64,000 nt of DNA from Marsupella aquatica (Eukaryota; Marchantiophyta): assembly GCA_973895155.1 (NCBI GenBank), contig OZ316892.1, positions 1,116,001 through 1,180,000 on the forward strand, written 5' to 3'. Below are positions 11,871 through 23,932 of the stretch, piece by piece (position 1 is the stretch's first letter; every line of letters begins with the position of its first letter). Position numbers and translations under genes: made by a program. Below the pieces are notes generated by a model that had not been told where the DNA came from, searched no databases, and saw only the letters and a program-made list of their open reading frames with translations.

Positions 11871-12169
11871 CGGTTTATGTGGTTTCACGGGAAAATCCCC
11901 CAGTTTGACGGGCAAGGTCAATCGGGGGACCAGGGGGTGGGAGAGGGAGTGTCAGTCCGCCTCGAACCTAGAGCATGGAACCATGCTAAAATATTTTGTC
12001 CTGCCCTCCACAAGAGAAGACCAGCAAGGGAGAGGTAGTGTCAGTACTGCTTGGCTTGAATCGATCCAATAGGCAGTGAATCCTTTTTGGCTTTCCTTCG
12101 TCAAGGAGCTACTGATTTATAATCGAGCCAAATCAAGTCCTCCGATATTGAACTCGATCACCCCTGTAT

Positions 12170-13990
12170 CAAGCAACATTTATGGAAGGTACTCTTCAGC
12201 TTTCGGCACAATTGATTAGTTCTGTGCAGGAGGCTCTGCTTTGGAGCGTCCAATGCAGAGCTGCTTGTCTGTCCCTTGCTTAAAATTGTCGCCGCTCACT
12301 AATTGTTCTTCGATCAATTGAGAAGGAAGGGAATGGTTGCTGTCTTTCTAAGCATTTGGGTTTTCCTTCCCGACATTTTTTCAGCGGGTCTGCTTGGAGT
12401 GCGCTTTCTGAGAGGAGAGATTGTGGACGAAGCTCAAGGAAGGAAGGAAGGAAATCTCGGCGGAAGGAAGGCTCGACAGTGCGTTTTATTTGCGTGTTAA
12501 TATCGTGGTCTCGACTTGTGATTGATCGTATTATTGGGTATGAAATCTCGGCTCTCTTCCCCTGGTCTGTGTCATTTGCCTGGTGCGATGGATTGTTTGG
12601 GAAAGATTAGGGTCGGTCAAACGGTGCGATGGGGCCGAGGTCAATCTCTCGTAGATAGAACTTGTCGATTTTGCAGTCGTTGCTCTCTTGTTTCGTCCGG
12701 AGGCCTCTCCTGTGTTTGCCCTGCTTAGGTGATGGACTTTGCGACTTTTCAAGCCACGTAGCGGAGAGAGACAGGCGCATTCGTCCCGTTTCTTGCCTCG
12801 TTTTACTTTTGCAGACAGCCAGCCAAGCTGGAGAGTGACTTGAGTTTGGGAGTTTCCTTTCTCCAGTAACTTCTCCACTAAAAATCTAGTCACCATTCAC
12901 GCGTGAAGCATCGCTCCTTCATGTTGGTGGTTGTCCAACTATATTTTATGGTGGACACCTTCGGCTGTAGTGGTAATCCGCTCCATCTGGAACTCTATTC
13001 TTCCACACAAGAGAGTAATAAGAGGACAAACAATTTGTGACCTAGTTGACGTATTCCATCAATAGGCATGGAGCGAGCAACGTACGTTCATGCGCTTCAC
13101 CATTTGCAGAGCTCAGGTTGCAATAGACTGACACTGGATCTGAGCTTGCAACAGAATTGTGCCAGGCCTCTGGCGTAGGGTTTTAGTGGCTGCCTTTTGA
13201 AATTTGCGAAACGGAATACCCCTATTTATGCATCCATACACGCCTAGTTCTCTTAGCTCTGTTCCATTGCGAGTTATATCCACTTGTCTCATACACGAAG
13301 TGGGCGCACTTACATCTATAGGATGGCATTTACCATGGGGTTGGTTAGCTACCTTTTCATCAAGAGCACTTGGCATCTTTCTTGCTTCGAATTCGTTCAT
13401 CTATCCATGCACACGGGCATCGTGCATGCCTTCCCTCGTGTAGTTGCACTCAATTTCAAGACTGGGCAGTTCCCTGCATTGCTCTCCTACCAGCGCGGGG
13501 TTCTCTGGGAATTTTCTTTTGGACCATTTTGAGAGTGATCAATGTCTAGGGTTTAGGGTAGGATGGCATTCACCATCGGGTTGGTTAACTACCATTTAGT
13601 GAGGAGCACTTGTTATCTTTCTTGCTTCGAATTCGTTCATTCTATCGATGCACCCGGGCATCGATCCATTCCTTCCCTCCTGTAGTTGCACTCAAATTTA
13701 AGGCTGGGCAGCCCCCTGGATTGCTCTCCTACCCAGTGCGGGGTTCTTCGGGAATTTCTCTTTTGGACCAGTTTGAGAATTTTGAAGATTCTCGTTTTAT
13801 GGATTTTCAAATTCTTCACTTAATTATTCAGTGGTGTACATTTCTAACTTCGGCCCGTCTTCTTTTACCACCGTTTTGTGACAATTTCTAATTTCTTTGT
13901 TGAATGTTTGACTGCTTTGTCATGCTTCATTTACCGAGTGGTGTGGATTTCCCTGTTTACTCTTCGAGTAGGATGGCATTTATGTTCCAT
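12170..13990. repeat. right arm of the large inverted repeat
   Basis: Reverse-complement partner of 6031-7890. It contains two direct copies of a unit of about 225 bp, at 13321-13541 and 13558-13783. Each runs from gatggcatt(t/c)accat through tttcttgcttcgaattcgtt, tgtagttgcactcaa and ttgctctcctacc to a ttttggacca block. A telomere-like ctagggtttagggt lies between them (about 13547-13560). The outermost 20-30 bp (ggcatttatgttc) is itself duplicated at 13974-13995. The arm stops less than 100 bp before the SPC25 start codon. Confidence 0.85.
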
Positions 13991-14081
13991 AGGCATTTAT
14001 GTTCTTGCGGTCTCCAGTGAGTGACGGGTGCACGGCGGTGGTGAGCTTATCGGGCACGAGAAGTGCATTCGTCTGTCGGAG

Positions 14082-15619
14082 ATGGCGGGTGATAAGGAAC
14101 AAGGGAAGAAAGGGGCTGGCGGAAAGGAGGTTGCCAAAGACGAGAAGCCTAAGGCCATCAATCTCGATGACCACTACTCCATCAAGCGTGTCCTGGATGA
14201 TGCCGTCTCTGAGGTTTGTTCAGCATAATATTGTCTTCATTTCATAAACTACCCCTCTTGAACCCAAACCCTAATCTTAAGAGCTAATTATTCACAGAAT
14301 TCCAGCCTTGTCAGAGCTTGCAATGTATCACGTAATTGGAATTCCCTGTTCTCGAGAAGATTATAATATGCCTGGTAGAATAAATCTAGAGTTTGTTTAA
14401 TTGGCTTGGATGGGAGTGATGCAAGAAAAGTCGACAATGCAGTTGGCGTTCTTTGGAATCATTCCAAAGAGCGTTGTCCTTTCACTTATGCCTTCTAGGT
14501 TAGATAGAGGAAGGTTTGTGATCCTGATCTTGGATATTAGCATTACAGGTGGTGTTGGGGCGAGGTTATGTGGAAAACGTGACTCTCAGCAACGTGAAGA
14601 TGGGTATTGGTCTCATAACTTGTTTAATTGCTGCGGCTGCACAATTCTACCCGAAGAAATTTCCCGACAACAAGACCTTTTTAATCGGCTGCATTGTTCT
14701 ATATCCTTGCTATTTCCTTGTTTTTATTTCGAATGAAAAGTTGTGGCAATGCGCTTCAAACTTTTTTCAATTTTTGCATTCACGTGTATTGGAAATCCTT
14801 CCTGGTCGTCGAGCTCTCTCATCCCTCGTTCAGATTGGAACAAGTAGAACTTGTAGATCCAAGTGTTGGAATATGACATTCCTGAACTCGTCGAACAAGG
14901 AGCACTACTTTTCTTTTAGTTGCTTTTCTAGTCCATGTTGCAACCTTTGGTTCTTCCTTAATTAGCACACATATGTGTTCTTTAATGCCTTGTTGCAGTA
15001 CATCATCTTTACACAAGAAAAGAATCATATTCTATTCACATATGCTTTTCCGGTATTTGCCCTATTCCCCGCTCTCTCCATTTCCACATCAGCATTCCTT
15101 GTGTCTTGTTTAAGTTCACCTTGTGTTCTTTTCGACGTTATCAGATATCTGAAGCTCTTAATGCTGGCCTGTCACAGGGTTCTTTCAGCAGCACTGGGCT
15201 TGCCATTTCATCGAAGCTTCCACGGTACTCTGACATTTACACTTTGACCATTGCAAGCGCTGACCCACAGTCCATTGCTGCTCATCCCCCAGCAGAGATT
15301 ACCAAAAGTGTGACAAAGTGGTGCGTCCTCCTGCATATGATGCCTCGGTTACTTAGGAGCAGGGATCTCGAACGTCCTTCAAGTTCAGTTGTGATCTGCA
15401 GTCCATGCTCATGAATCTCCTAGCATTGAGTGGGATTTTCAGATCATCAGAGTGTTTACAATGAGCCATTAGTCAGACTTTTCGATCTTAACTTTTCATA
15501 TGGGTTGTTGCAGGTTTACCAAGGGTGGAGTTTTTCTAGAAGATCTCTTTTTCAGCGATGTTGAGAAACTGTTGGATGACTACAGCATTGACCCGAAGGA
15601 ATCTCGTAAATCCAAATAG
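14082..15619 (+). CDS. SPCS2: signal peptidase complex subunit 2 (SPC25/SPCS2)
   Basis: Five exons: 14082-14213, 14549-14695, 14966-15052, 15178-15320 and 15514-15619. All introns are GT-AG and phases agree, giving 204 residues (plant SPC25 is about 190). The ATG is the first after an in-frame TGA at 14022-14024. Residues 1-44 are a charged cytosolic N-terminus with the family motif HYSIKRVLDDAV. Two membrane spans follow at about 61-78 and 88-107, with QFYPKKFPDNKTFLIGC between them. The C-terminal cytosolic domain has TGLAISSKLPRYSD, YTLTI and KSVTKWFTKGGV. The subunit belongs to the ER complex that cleaves signal peptides and supports substrate handling rather than catalysis. The coding region begins right beside the right inverted-repeat arm, so that arm may overlap its promoter. 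Confidence 0.95.
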
Positions 15620-18080
15620 CTCTGATCATGTGTTTCCCATTGTCACAATAGGTTTGTCTTATCCCAGAATCGGGATCCCGAGTGTAATTTAAATCGTTTG
15701 GAAACCCCAAAGTAAGCTGGAGCAGGTATATTGGGTGACACGAAGGATGAGCCAGGTAGTGTCGACAGGGACTGGGACGTTGGATTTGTGATTCTTTTCC
15801 CCCTGTTGATCACATCTAGGTGTTTTCAGTCTTGGAGGCTTACTACACATGTCGTATTCAGGGTTTGCACACATTTTATTGTCGAGGGATAAGATACAAT
15901 GTTTGTCAAGAGCTCCCTTTCGTCCAGCTGTTTCATCAATGGATCGCAGTGATTAGACCTTTAAGCCAAAGGTCTAACACAAATTCGTTAACAATCACTC
16001 GGCATTCCATTTACAGTTTGTATTATTGGTGGCATGAGAGAAAGCTAGTAATCTGGGTGGGGCCAATCTGCACGAAGAAATATGGATCCATGTTACCTGA
16101 ACAAGGTGTTCATTGGATGCTGAATGTAAATCCAAGTTTCCTTTGTCCAGGTACTCAGTGTTCCTGTGAATCCATGGACACATTCCAGGACACGAGAACG
16201 ACATATGAGATGACCCCAATGTTGAGGACACGGACGTAATTTTTGGAATCATAGCCTCGTGCCCATGATGGTGCGAGGTTAGGAATGACCCATCATAGGC
16301 ATGCCCAAATTTCCGGGTTGACAGTGAAGAATTAGTCAGTTTTCTGATTTCCTATGCAACAATTATCTATCTACCATCTGGAATAGAAAGGTGCCTAACG
16401 CACTGCTGTCAGATAGCTACAGTACATAAGACCTTTGGTTAGTAAATGAGACCGTGGCACAAGGCAAATTTCAATCTAGAACCGTGGAAACGCAACAAAA
16501 CTCAGTTTGGACCTTGCGACTTCTCATTGAGCGATAGTTGTATTTTTCTCCAACCTGTAATCTGTGAAGGGCCCAAATTAAGATAATCATGAGTACTGGT
16601 GATTTCCGATTCTAAGTCGTACACCTCAACCTTTTTATCCTGCAGTCCAAGTGTTGCATGCAACAATGGCGCCCCAGCTGCATGAGATATCTTTGTTGAG
16701 GAGTGAGCTGCATCGGTGGCGAATCTTCTACTTGCTTACTCTTTTTCCTATAAGATGTTGTTTGGGTAGCTTGGGTATCTTGGACAAGTGCCCTACATAC
16801 CTGCCAAAATAGGGATCTAATATATAACCATTTCATGGAGGCAAAAGTTGGGTGATATTTGTTGGGGGAGGCGCCCCTCCCCTCCCCTACCTGCTTACAT
16901 GATGTCGTCAAGAATGATTCCCACATTGTCCATGGCCATGAGCCTCTACCACTTTGCTTGCCTCCATGGGTATATTTTCTTTGCATATCCTGCCACCTTA
17001 AGAGACAGATTTGCTTTGTATTGATAATCAAACCCTTGAATGTGATTTCCCTTTCTAACTGCTTGATTGCTCCTTTGGTATTGAAGTGTTCACAAGCAAA
17101 AGCAAGACAATGTACAGCGTTTGAATATTGCACATGGATGTTTGAACATTGCACATGGACATCTAACAAGTAAGTGCTTCATCGACTCTCCTTATCACTT
17201 CCTTTCTTCTTGATGTAACTCTTTCTCAAAGAGGGACTTCTCACTTTAATAAGTGCCAGTTTCAGAATTGTCAATTCAAAGAACCGCATTACTTAAAGTC
17301 CGGAATTTGGAGATTGGAAGCCTGCCTGATGTTCCTCTGTGAGATCCTTTTACATTCTTTTCATGTCGTATCTAGGCGTACAGTAGGGACAAGCTGTCCA
17401 GGCAATCCATTCAAAATCTTAATATGTTTACCTTTCAAAAGGACAGCCCAATGGCCTAAATAATTTCTTCACATTTAAGTTTTTACATTGAAATAAACAT
17501 AGATAAATCAGTATTTTAAATCAAAATGCTAAGAACATTCCTAAACACAAAGTGGATTTTTCCAACTGAACAGTACTTCAAAGTTTGTTTCAGGGACTCA
17601 AAATTTTCAATAATTTTTTTTTTATTGAGCAAACCTGATGGGTCAGTACTGTATTTGTGTTGTGCCCACAAAACTCCCTACTCAGATTTGTCAGTTATTA
17701 TTCATTTATTGAGCAAAAAGGATCATCATTACTCTTTTTGTCTTGTGCCCACACTTGCAGAACCATTGCGTGAAACTAGGTCACTAAAACTATGCAGCAA
17801 GACAACGACAGCGAGACGACTTTTGAATTCTAGTTTATTTTGTATCGTGCTTAATAGCTTACTTCTTTGTTTTGGTAATAGCAATATTATTGTACCACTG
17901 ACCCAGCCATTTTTTGGTGGCCATTCACCAAAAACTTACCTAGACAAGGGACTGGCTAATGATACTTGGGAAAAAATGGCAGCCATTTGTCACATCAGGA
18001 TCAAGGGCTGATATCATTTGCCAGCAAGCCCTAGGCAAGATAAGATTTGTTTGTCTGGTCTGCTGCTCATTACCATGCAA
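15620..18080. other. intergenic, no gene supported
   Basis: Starts with the SPC25 3' region. Frames of 139-185 codons (15820-16239 plus, 16612-17169 minus, 17526-18011 plus) show no recognisable domain, and I do not call them. No repeats stand out before 18081. Confidence 0.5.
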
Positions 18081-18270
18081 TGTACATAGTTGTCAGTCAT
18101 TGACAATGAGCTAGTGGAGTTTTCCCAAGAATGAGCTAGCAAAGCCAAGAAGTTTCCCAAGAATGAGCTAGCAAATGTACATAGTTGTCAATTGTTGACA
18201 ATGAGCTAGAGGAGTTTTCCCAAGAATGAGCTAGCGGAGTCAAGAAGTTTCCCAAGGATGAGCTAGCATA
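18081..18270. repeat. two 95-bp tandem repeat units
   Basis: Units 18081-18175 and 18176-18270 have equal length and are about 90% identical by eye. Both start tgtacatagttgtca. Within each, the word cccaag(a/g)atgagctagc occurs twice, so the unit is itself a doubled shorter repeat. Confidence 0.9.
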
Positions 18271-19155
18271 GCTGTTCAAGTTACCATTTGTCACCTAAGT
18301 GTACTGCTAGAATTTGGGATTAGCTGGGAACTTACTCTCAACCAGAAACAATTAGCCAGTTGGCTGTAACCCAAAGACACTAACCAACTTTCCTGTCTCC
18401 ATAGGCCAGTAGGGAGCCACCTTGGCTGATTTTTTAAATACAGAAAAAAAATGGCTGCACTGACCTCGTGTGATAGTATCTCAAAAAATCACTAAAAGTA
18501 ACACTAGGTTTAGCTTATATATGTGCATTCCTCCCCATTAGTATAATTTCCACCTCGCCAGTATCCGGTACCGAGTATACCTGCCTGCCCGCGAGTTCTG
18601 CATTCGGTAGGCTCTAACTCCTCTCAGGTATACTTTGGGTGCAACCAGTGCAGGAATAACAAGTGATCTAACTGAATTTCGGTCTGGCAACCAACATGTT
18701 TAATTTCAACTAAGGCATTGATGACATCTTTTGAGATTAAGGTTTCTTCGTTGCAAACATAGTTACAGACGAAAGCAACGCTAAAGGGAACTTTCCCGTC
18801 GTCAGAAAATATCTGTTGGCATAAGCTTTGCTGTCATTTTGTATATATATACACACTATACATTTCCGTTGCCAGTTTGTTAAACAGCTTTTGGGCAATG
18901 GGGCAACTGAATTATCATTCTTTGGCAATTCCATTGCAAGTTCCGCAGGGCGTCATGGCGTGGACATATCTTTCGTAACGAATATCTAGCAACGAGAAGC
19001 AGAACGCGTCTGAAAGAAAGTAAAAGAAAATGTGGCAAACGTGGTACAACCCAATGAACAAATGATGTAATCCTTCACACTACTGATCAATCCTTGCACG
19101 TCGACAGTTGAGATTTTTTCGAAAAAATCTTTATTCGAGTGATATTATTTCCATC
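18271..19155. other. intergenic, probable SULTR4 3' flank
   Basis: No coding frame or RNA gene is seen. The right part should contain the 3' untranslated region and polyadenylation signals of the minus-strand sulfate transporter. Confidence 0.4.
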
Positions 19156-19266
19156 TTACGTTGAAGGAGCGTTACTCAAATGGTGAGGAGCAGAACTCCT
19201 ATGCTCAGGCGTACTGCTCCTATGGTCAGGCGTATTACTCCTTTGGTCCAGAGTATTACTCGCATG
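19156..19266 (-). repeat. 21-bp coding minisatellite in the SULTR4 tail
   Basis: The last coding stretch holds about five 21-bp units that translate to DHASNTL, DQRSNTP, DHRSSTP, EHRSSAP and HHLSNAP. The unit length is a multiple of three, so copy-number change keeps the frame. The tail is rich in serine and histidine and lies after the STAS domain, on the cytosolic side. Confidence 0.85.
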
Positions 19267-22187
19267 GTCACTCAGCAAAGACTTAGTTTCAGAACCGTCA
19301 GTGGACCACGACTCACGTCCTAACGAACGTGCATGGCGAGGACTGTCATTTATATCTACAGGGGACGAGTGATTACCCTCTTCAGCCGAACTTTCAGGCT
19401 TGCTAGTCAACGCTTGGGCATGAGAAATGCAGGTCTGCACAGCATCATGTACGCGGACAAAATACCACTCACGTCCTATGCGGTCAGGAACCCCTGCTCG
19501 TGCAAGAGTTGTCATCACCGTTCGATTTGGATTGCAAAGTGCCAACTGCCACAGCAAGTAGGACATCAGAATTACATCATCTAGCGGAACAAGCAATTCT
19601 TGGCAAGGAAGTCTGTAATTCGATAATTCGCGAAACGTTTTGCAGGCTCTGAAATTTAGGGAAAACCCTAACAGCCTTGAGAACAAGCTACATGGGTCGA
19701 GCTTAAACAGACAGAGAGGTAACAAAAGGTATATGGCTGATAAGTATTGAGCACCACCATCCTCCCCTAACTAAGATGACAATGCAAGCCGTCAAATACA
19801 TGAACGAATAATGTTTGATGAACCACGAGAAGTATTTCTTGTAAGTCAATTTCTGACAAGCATATTTTCTTGGCCATCAGAAGTAACAAGAGAAACTATT
19901 GAACAATGTCATAGTTTTCTGAAACCCTTGAAAGCACAACACCGATCTCAGTACCTGTACTCCGCGTGCTTTATAGTTGTAGTAAAGCTCAATAATAGCA
20001 TGTACGGCACTGGAATCAATGTAGGTCACAGCTGCAGCATAAAACCTCAATATGTCATGTATGAGTAAAAAAGGTGCCCTACCCTGCCGCAAGTGCCTAG
20101 GAGGGGAACTCATATTCTCATCAGATATTCTAGCGTTATCGAGCTAGTGGATAATCCGAGCAGGTCAACTGGATAATTTGAGTTTGATTAATCTGTGATT
20201 GATAAGTTTGATCATGCAAGAGAAGTAAGTTCTTTCCAGCTCAGGAATTTCTTGTACAGAGACCTTCCGAGCTTTATGGCTTCCACTGATACGTCACAAA
20301 TGCTTAGACGGTATCTCGCTATAGAAATACGAGACAATGAGGTCATGCGAAACAGACAAGAGACATGAGGGTTAATTCGTCAAGTAAACAGCTGAAGTCC
20401 AAAACAAGTGGCAAAAGGAACTTACGAGACATGTCAAAGATGATGTAGGAAACTCGATCCACATGAACTCCACGACGGTGACTACCTCCCACATAGTGCT
20501 CACAACTCCGGAGCTTATCCTTGATGAAGCTGATATTCGCAAAGTACATTGGAGCATCCACTCGAATGATCACAATGCCATAATATGTGTAGGCATCTGG
20601 ATACTGCTTTGTGTTCCTATACACAGTTGTTCCTGGCAAACGTCCTAGTATTGCTGTGTGTGGGTTAGCAGATTCATAGATCACGAAAACGAGAGAGAAC
20701 CCTGCTCCAACTAATACTCCAACTTCAATTCCAAAGAATAGGGTAAATAAGCATGTAACAGTCCACAGGAATAGATCTCTCTTCGTCACTCGCCATAGGA
20801 ATATGGCTTCGTCATAATCTAGAAGGCCAATGACAGCGGAGATGACAATTGCTGCCAAGCCGCACTCAGGAATATCTTTGAAAGCCGGAGTGAAGAACAC
20901 CAGGGCTGCAGTGATGAGAAAGAAAATAACGATTCCACTCAGTCCTGTTTTTGCCCCACTCTCGTTCATGACGGCTGACCTAGAAAACGACCCTGCGACA
21001 GGGGAAGCTGAGAATGCTGAACCAAAAAGGTTGGAAACTCCCAGCCCGAAGAGCTCTTGGTTTGAATCAATCTCATATCCGTTCTTTGCAGCCAAAGCTT
21101 TCGCAATGCCCACAGATTCCAAGATTCCCACCCCAGTCACTAGAAAAGCATGGGGCACCAAATTCTTCGTATACTCAAAGTTATAGTGCAACGAGAAGCT
21201 AGGGAGTCCCTGGGGCACTATTCCTACTACGCTCACGCTTGTAGGCCGAAACACCTTCACAAAAACAACTCCAAAAATAATGCCTGTAAGAGGTCCAGCT
21301 GCTCGCAGAAATGTGAGGTGCTTATATGTCTTCCCCACATGCTTCATTATCAGAAGCAGGGCTAGAGTTACAGACCCCATCAGAAACGGCTGCCACTTGA
21401 ATCCACCAGCGCCCTCAATTATACTTTGCACTATGGGAACGAGCTTATTGCTACCCGAGATTTCATATCCCAGGAAATTCTTGGCCTGAGAAAGGCCTAT
21501 GATGACCGCTGACGCTGTGGTGAAACCAGAGACGACCGAGTGACTGATAAAGCGAATCAGCCAACCTAATCGCACTAGTCCCATAAAACATTCTATAATT
21601 CCGACCAACAATGCCAGTTGGATGGCAAGATCCGTGTAGATTTTTTGCGCTTGTTCCTGACCTTCTTCTGTCGGGCTCTGGCTCGGATCTATGATCCGAA
21701 GTAATGCATTGGAGACTAGCAGTGAAACCATCGCCACTGGGCCCACACTCAGCTGCCGAGAAGATCCCAAAATTGCATAAGTGAAGACAGGCACAAAACT
21801 GGAGTAGAGCCCATAGATTGGATGAAGACCGGCCAATTTGGAGTAGGACATGGCCTGGGGGACCAACATGGTACCCACTGTAATACCGGCAATCACATCT
21901 GCTTGCAAGTACTCCTTCCATTTGTAAGATTTCATCCAACCTATGCAAGGGAAAATTCGCTCCAGGAGGCCCTTCCAGCCGCCCTTCGTCCACCCTGAGA
22001 AATCGAAGAGCTCTCCATTCGCCGTTCCATTGTGGGAGGAGCTCTCATTCTGAAGATAATCATCTCTTCCAGGATGCTCTATGGGCAGGACCTTCCGACT
22101 ATGTTCTTTATTGGCTCGGGGAGGAAGACCGCTGTGCGCTCCTCTTTCCAAGTTGCTAATGTCCGGGAGACTCTCAGAAGCATGCAT
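19156..22187 (-). CDS. SULTR4: sulfate transporter, SULTR4 (vacuolar) type, with STAS domain
   Basis: Three exons on the minus strand: 22187-20426, 20031-19955 and 19545-19156. Splices are tctC|gtaagt to ctgcag|CT, and CAG|gtactg to ggcag|TTG. The product is 742 residues. After about 85 polar residues come the SLC26/SulP membrane domain (about 90-505), with GITVGTMLVPQAMSY, KLAGLHPIYGLYSSF, SSRQLSVGPVA and TGSFSRSAV-like SPVAGSFSRSAV, and then the linker ANPHTAILGRLPGTTVYRN. The STAS domain (about 525-660) includes VTYIDSSAV and EWYFVRVHDAV. Group 4 transporters export sulfate from the vacuole; the assignment rests on close similarity to SULTR4;1 across both domains. Oddities are the whole membrane domain in one 1.76-kb exon and a C-terminal tail (706-740) of 7-residue repeats. 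Confidence 0.95.
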
Positions 22188-23134
22188 GATGCTTGGTTAT
22201 ACGAGCATTATACCTCTTTTAAGTGATTATCGAGTCGATAACCCTTCCGAACCTTCCGAATGTCACGTCCAGTAATTCTCTCTAATCCCCATTCAAGTCC
22301 ATTTTTTACAACTGCTCCTCGAAACTCCCCTGTTATCCAGAGAGCTTCAGTGCAAAATTGTTCAATTCTAAAAGATTGGCACAAAATGACCATCAGTGGA
22401 AAAGAAAATCATATGACTGCAGAGAAAATGAAAGAAGAGGCTCCAGAGAGCTGGAAAACTCCCGAATTGTTCAAACGGTAGACGCCCAACAATCCAAGCT
22501 TGCGCCATGATCTGAGGGCTGCTCGTCGGTCCCCATTGGACCAAAGACTGGAAAACAGGAACGATGGGTGTCAAAGGAGAAGAGGCAACCATTAGTTTCC
22601 GTCCAGGTGCATGCACTTCCTGAGTTCTGATCAGGCCGGTCAAGTGGACTGTACTGCACTCGACCCCACATAGCACGGTCCTCTACGAAGCATGGCGAAT
22701 TCATAGCAGGCAAGCATTTCAATGCTTCAGTGGAAGACTTTCAAGGAAACGGAGTTTTCAGTTTGGAAGACACAGAAATTGACGAAGCTTGTGGGTCAGC
22801 TCAGTAAGTGGGACCATCAGACGTATATGGACGACATATCCCCTGCAATTCGCACCAGCTGCCCGACAGACTGATGACCAAGGCCGCCAGTTACTCTGTT
22901 TCTAAATTCATAGAGTGAAGCTTTCCCCTCGTCTCACCGGCACTACTACAGTAGTTACGGGGCACAAAGCCTCAATGTTCATACATTGCACAAGAGAGCT
23001 GTAAAGTTAAAATGTGTCACGTGAGGTGTCCATTGCAAAGACGCCGATAAATAAAATGACCATGGATAAAGTAAATGCAAGATCATGATTAGAAATGGCC
23101 CATCTTTAGGCCCAACTCGCATATCATGTGGTGG
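22188..23134. other. upstream region of SULTR4, no gene supported
   Basis: Contains the 5' flank of the minus-strand transporter. Several overlapping frames of 60-100 codons on both strands lack recognisable content. No other feature is seen. Confidence 0.4.
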
Positions 23135-23358
23135 GCGCTATGTTTTTGTTTGTTTTTGATAAATAAAATTTATTCAAAACAAGGGCAAAGCCCCCCTAAA
23201 CTGAGTGGCTAGGACATTGCTGGTATTCTACAAAGAGACTAGGGAGTGCGCTATGTTTTTGTTTGTTTTTGATAAATAAAATTTATTCAAAACAGGGCAA
23301 AGCCCCCCTAACTGAGTGGCTAGGACATTGCTGGTATCCCACAAAGAGACTAGGGAGT
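23135..23358. repeat. near-identical 113-bp tandem duplication
   Basis: Copies 23135-23247 and 23248-23358 both run from gcgctatgtttttgtttg through aataaaatttattcaaaaca and gggcaaagcccccct to gactagggagt, differing at only a few bases. The low divergence implies a recent duplication. The aataaaatttatt...gggcaaagcccc segment resembles the ends of plant retroelements, but I cannot assign a family. Confidence 0.9.
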
Positions 23359-23932
23359 GATTTTTGTGAAAGAGCTTTTAATCACTTTGCCACTAAAGAT
23401 GTTCTAATCCGTAATATTGTCTTTTTTGTATTTATAAAAATATCACGGTTTGGTATACGAATGAAAGTTTACCAAAGTAACCAGGGGAACTATATACAAA
23501 AATAATGACATTTTTGTAAAAAAAATAAAAATAGTGGCACTATTGCAAATTTAAATATCTTTAGCGACAATGTACTTAAAAGATGTTTTGTGAAAATTAT
23601 GAATCTTCTTGTCCTGATAAATTCTGTTGACAATTATCAATTTTTTTTTGTAATAAGAGGAACAAGGGGAATAGGGAGCAAAGCCCAGGAGCAAGACAAA
23701 AGGCACCAGCAGAAGCAGTAGTGCCCAAAGCCCCAGGCCCCTAGGTCATGACCTTGGGACGGGCATAGGTCCTAGTCAGCCACCTCTTAATGGGCAAAAG
23801 ATGAACTCACCTATAGTACCACATCTAGTGCACTCTCTGGACATCTCACTAGATGGGCCTCCGTATTATAGCATGTTCATCCTGGAACATTTCTTGTTTT
23901 TTTTTCTTGTAAACATTTTTTTTCTTGTAGTG
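23359..23932. other. AT-rich intergenic sequence
   Basis: No gene is seen. It includes homopolymer T and A runs and a GC-richer patch at about 23660-23790 with aaagccccaggcccctaggt. Confidence 0.4.

Larger units (their letters stand above)
7891..12169. other. spacer of the large inverted repeat, no gene found
   Basis: About 4.3 kb between the two arms. No frame looks like a transposase or another known protein. It holds several local repeats, listed separately (8361-8980, 9119-9860, 10520-11400), and a CCCG-rich stretch at 11621-11870. The rest is AT-rich sequence without visible features. Confidence 0.55.

Noticed and set aside
11511-12072. Long proline/arginine/glycine frames on both strands
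   Set aside because: They are translations of the CCCG-rich tandem repeat.
12531-12896. 121-codon minus frame in the right inverted-repeat arm, similar to frames in the left arm
   Set aside because: The similarity follows from the DNA repeat; the frame is not kept intact between the arms and shows no domain.
16612-17169. 185-codon minus frame
   Set aside because: Composition is irregular, no domain is seen, and no start or splice context supports it.
17526-18011. 161-codon plus frame
   Set aside because: Hydrophobic and cysteine-rich translation of AT-rich DNA without recognisable content.
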